Notes under the pieces: model-generated
The model's database searches: none
What the model was told of the DNA's origin: nothing
Seen by the model: only the letters and a program-made list of their open reading frames with translations
NCBI GenBank assembly: GCA_005110385.1
Contig: DUDT01000004.1
Location: 86,409 to 150,408, forward strand
Length of the DNA stretch: 64,000 nucleotides
From: Candidatus Melainabacteria bacterium
Lineage (GTDB): Bacteria > Cyanobacteriota > Vampirovibrionia > LMEP-6097
Direction of reading: 5' to 3'
Position numbers and translations under genes: made by a program
Shown: positions 62,092 through 64,000 of the stretch, piece by piece
Position numbering within the stretch: the first letter of the stretch is position 1
Layout: each line of letters opens with the position of its first letter

Positions 62092-63033
62092 ATGGATATG
62101 AGTTTTAAAGAGGATTTGAGTAATACTAGTTTTATCGCTACCGCTGAGCTAAATCCTCCTAAAAGTTTTGAGTGTGAAAAGATTTTAGACAACGCGAGCA
62201 AATTGAAAGGTCTAGTCTCTGCCATTAATATTACTGATAATTCTGGAGCGAGTGTGAAAGTTTCATCCATGACTATAAGTCATTTAATTAAAAGAGATTT
62301 TAATATCGAGCCTATTTGGCAAATCACTTGTCGTGATCGAAATAGATTAGCTGTTCAGTCAGATTTACTTTCTGCTAAGGTTTTTGGTTTGAGTAATATA
62401 TTACCTTTGCGTGGAGATGAGTTAAAGCAAGGGGATTACCCTGATGCTAAAGCTAGCTTTGATTTAAATACGGAAGAATTAATTCAAGTTATAAAGCAGC
62501 TTGAAAAGGGTCACGATTTAGCGATGAAGGAGTTGAAACCATTTGTTGGTGATTTCTCTTTTTGCGTAGGTTCTGCTGCTCATCCAGGGACTCCAGATTT
62601 AATAGGACAGCGCGAGACTATGCTCAGAAGGCTTGATTTAGGTGTTGAGTTTTTCCAGACTCAGATATGCTTTGATTTATCTCAGTTAGAGGTCTTTAAA
62701 AATACTATAGGTGAAAAACTAGCTTCTAAGACATTACTAGGTATAACGCCGATAAAAAGCCTTAAGCAGGCCGAGTTTATGCATAAAAACATTTGGGGAG
62801 TTGCTGTACCTGATTATATTTTCAGTGAGTTGAAAGCGGTGATTAATCTTGATCCAGATTCTTCTGAATCTATTGAGGCTCAGCGTGAAGTAGGCTTAAA
62901 GTTTTCGCAGAAGATCTGTAATAGAGTCCAAGAACTAGGATTTAAAGGTATCCATCTGATGGCCATAGGTCAAGAAGCTAATCTTGCTGAAATTCTTAAA
63001 CGTATTATGCCTTTAACCAGCTGCAAGGCTTAA
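62092..63033 (+). CDS. metF: Methylenetetrahydrofolate reductase family protein
   Basis: 313 residues with the TIM-barrel signature of MetF: FIATAELNPPKSFECEKIL, INITDNSGASVKVSSM, WQITCRDRNRLAVQSDLLSA (part), NILPLRGDE, CVGSAAHPGTP, EFFQTQICFDLSQLEVF. It reduces methylene-THF to methyl-THF. The start KEDLSNTSF resembles the folate reductase form seen in bacteria with the Wood-Ljungdahl or methionine pathways; the electron donor is not clear. The 3' end overlaps sdhC by 21 bp, convergently. Confidence 0.85.
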   Translation: MDMSFKEDLSNTSFIATAELNPPKSFECEKILDNASKLKGLVSAINITDNSGASVKVSSMTISHLIKRDFNIEPIWQITCRDRNRLAVQSDLLSAKVFGLSNILPLRGDELKQGDYPDAKASFDLNTEELIQVIKQLEKGHDLAMKELKPFVGDFSFCVGSAAHPGTPDLIGQRETMLRRLDLGVEFFQTQICFDLSQLEVFKNTIGEKLASKTLLGITPIKSLKQAEFMHKNIWGVAVPDYIFSELKAVINLDPDSSESIEAQREVGLKFSQKICNRVQELGFKGIHLMAIGQEANLAEILKRIMPLTSCKA

Positions 63034-63687
63034 GCCAACCGCATGTAAATTATTTAAAGTGATGATACTAAGAGTACTGAGGGCTAGAAATAATACAGAA
63101 GATATCGCAAGTACTATATTTTGAGATTTACTGCCGATAGTAATTCCCCAAGTTATACAGAAGCTCCAGATTCCATTGCAGAAATGATAGATAGTAGATA
63201 TTAAACCGATAACATAAAACCAGTAAATGCTAAAAGGGTTTATTACAGGGATGCTTGGTAGAAATTCTATAAACTGATAACTAGCAAGACTTTCGGCGAT
63301 ATAGTTGTAGTCTAAGTTATGGACTGTTTTAAATTGAAGAATATGGAAAATTATATAGACTAAGGCTATAACTCCAGTTAGTCTCTGGAAAATATAACGC
63401 CAGTTTTCTGAATAGCTGTATTGAAGCTGATTAGGTTTAGTAGTCGTGTAAATGATTATTCCATAAGTGGCATGAAATATAATCGGGAGGAATATTCCAA
63501 GCCATTCTATTAATTCAACGAATGGCAATGATCTTAGAAAATTTATGATCAGATTGTAATTATCTGCACTAAAGATAGAAACGCTGTTAGCGAAAAGATG
63601 AAAAACCATAAAAATCCCGATAGGGAAAATTCCACTAAGGGAATGCATTCTTCTTAAAAAATAATTGCTCTGAAGGTTTTTAAACAT
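63013..63687 (-). CDS. sdhC: Succinate dehydrogenase cytochrome b558 subunit
   Basis: 224 residues with five membrane segments and the b558-type family pattern FLRRMHSLSGIFPIGIFMVFHLF (part), including His residues for heme binding (His15, His25, and those in IFHATYG, YIIFHILQ and TIYHFCNG). It anchors the flavoprotein and iron-sulphur subunits of succinate:quinone reductase and binds two hemes in relatives such as Bacillus. sdhA and sdhB would lie to the left on this strand, but here metF is found instead, so the complex is split. No TATA-type promoter was identified upstream. Confidence 0.85.
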   Translation of the reverse strand: MFKNLQSNYFLRRMHSLSGIFPIGIFMVFHLFANSVSIFSADNYNLIINFLRSLPFVELIEWLGIFLPIIFHATYGIIIYTTTKPNQLQYSYSENWRYIFQRLTGVIALVYIIFHILQFKTVHNLDYNYIAESLASYQFIEFLPSIPVINPFSIYWFYVIGLISTIYHFCNGIWSFCITWGITIGSKSQNIVLAISSVLFLALSTLSIITLNNLHAVGLSLAAG

Positions 63688-64000
63688 ACAATCGATATTT
63701 TACACCAAAAAGCTCAGCTGTTATTAATTTGATCAAAACTGCCCCCCTTAATTTCTCCTATAAGGCAAGCCTAAATCCCTGAGAGCGAAGCATTTCCCCC
63801 ATTTCAAATCAAATTTTTCATAAGAAGAGTAGCCTTGTCTATGACTAGGTTGTGAAAATAGGCATAGATATAGAGTATATGTTCTAGCATATGAATTCTT
63901 TTAGTAGTACACCAAGTACGCCTACTTAGCCTTTTAACATTGTCCCTGATCATGGCACAGCTATGATTTAGAGCGAAAAGGGGATCTCTACCAGAAGCTT
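63688..64000. other. Non-coding end of the window
   Basis: 313 bp with short frames only. It should hold the sdhC promoter. No tRNA, hairpin terminator or repeat was recognised; the right edge cuts off whatever follows. Confidence 0.5.

Overview
The window is an AT-rich bacterial chromosome segment that uses the standard code (TGA, TAA and TAG all serve as stops). It carries flagellar genes (fliJ, fliK, flgD), mreB-mreC-rsfS, a membrane insertase end with a large extracytoplasmic insertion, a b558-type succinate dehydrogenase anchor, carotenoid genes and a DAB inorganic-carbon uptake operon. This mix would fit a flagellated, non-phototrophic relative of Cyanobacteria (Melainabacteria/Vampirovibrionia type), but that placement is a low-confidence inference.

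Layout. 1-3433: yidC end and a flagellar operon. 3583-3657: tRNA-Asn(GTT). 3613-15546: an 11.9 kb integrative element in the 3' half of that tRNA gene, bounded by a perfect 47-bp direct repeat and, just inside, by a 21-bp inverted repeat (20/21). Both ends carry a tyrosine recombinase pointing inward: a recombinase split over two overlapping genes on the left, and a single protein with an excisionase-like HTH on the right. Between them lie a primase/SF3-helicase-like replication protein, a BcgI-like nuclease-methylase plus specificity subunit, and an AbiEi/AbiEii abortive-infection pair. No capsid or conjugation genes are visible, so a phage satellite or integrative plasmid is the best description. 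15500-17557: a graveyard of further tRNA-Asn 3' fragments, a dinD truncated at one of them, a class III Fic protein and a DUF1016 remnant.

17575-33023: core genes, including an SDR/DUF2867 protein, a P-type ATPase, recQ, carA, an aroK-aroB fusion, a phosphohexomutase, a metaxin-like GST, and an ABC/HlyD pair that forms a type I-like secretion set with the TolC-family gene at 33162. 34631-35406: an ORF6N gene flanked by two copies of the last 61 bp of that tolC gene, apparently a minimal insertion at a protein-coding 3' end. 35427-40448: a zinc-homeostasis neighbourhood with a COG0523 GTPase, a Fur/Zur regulator and two unknown Cys/His-rich proteins. 40688-42217: a class II Fic protein behind tandem TATAAT-containing repeats. 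42237-47823: LysR regulator, DabB, DabA and P-II. 47851-51583: two divergent DUF4143 ATPases around three palindromes, then tsaC/Sua5. 51592-63687: EF-hand protein, crtZ, crtYcd, a GH15-like protein, GT39, a DUF1338 (HglS-like) enzyme, rsfS, mreC, mreB, metF and sdhC.

The most unusual signal is a dispersed palindromic repeat found at five places in the window. In two it lies inside the reading frame of unrelated conserved proteins (DabA and TsaC/Sua5) and is translated in the same frame in both, giving related peptides (NAENGVCEQ and NAETRVCEQ). Elsewhere it abuts or overlaps gene ends (recQ/carA, crtZ, upstream of recQ). One copy keeps the core but has a different outer stem, changed on both arms. 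This behaves like the coding palindromic elements known from Rickettsia, and I do not recognise the family.
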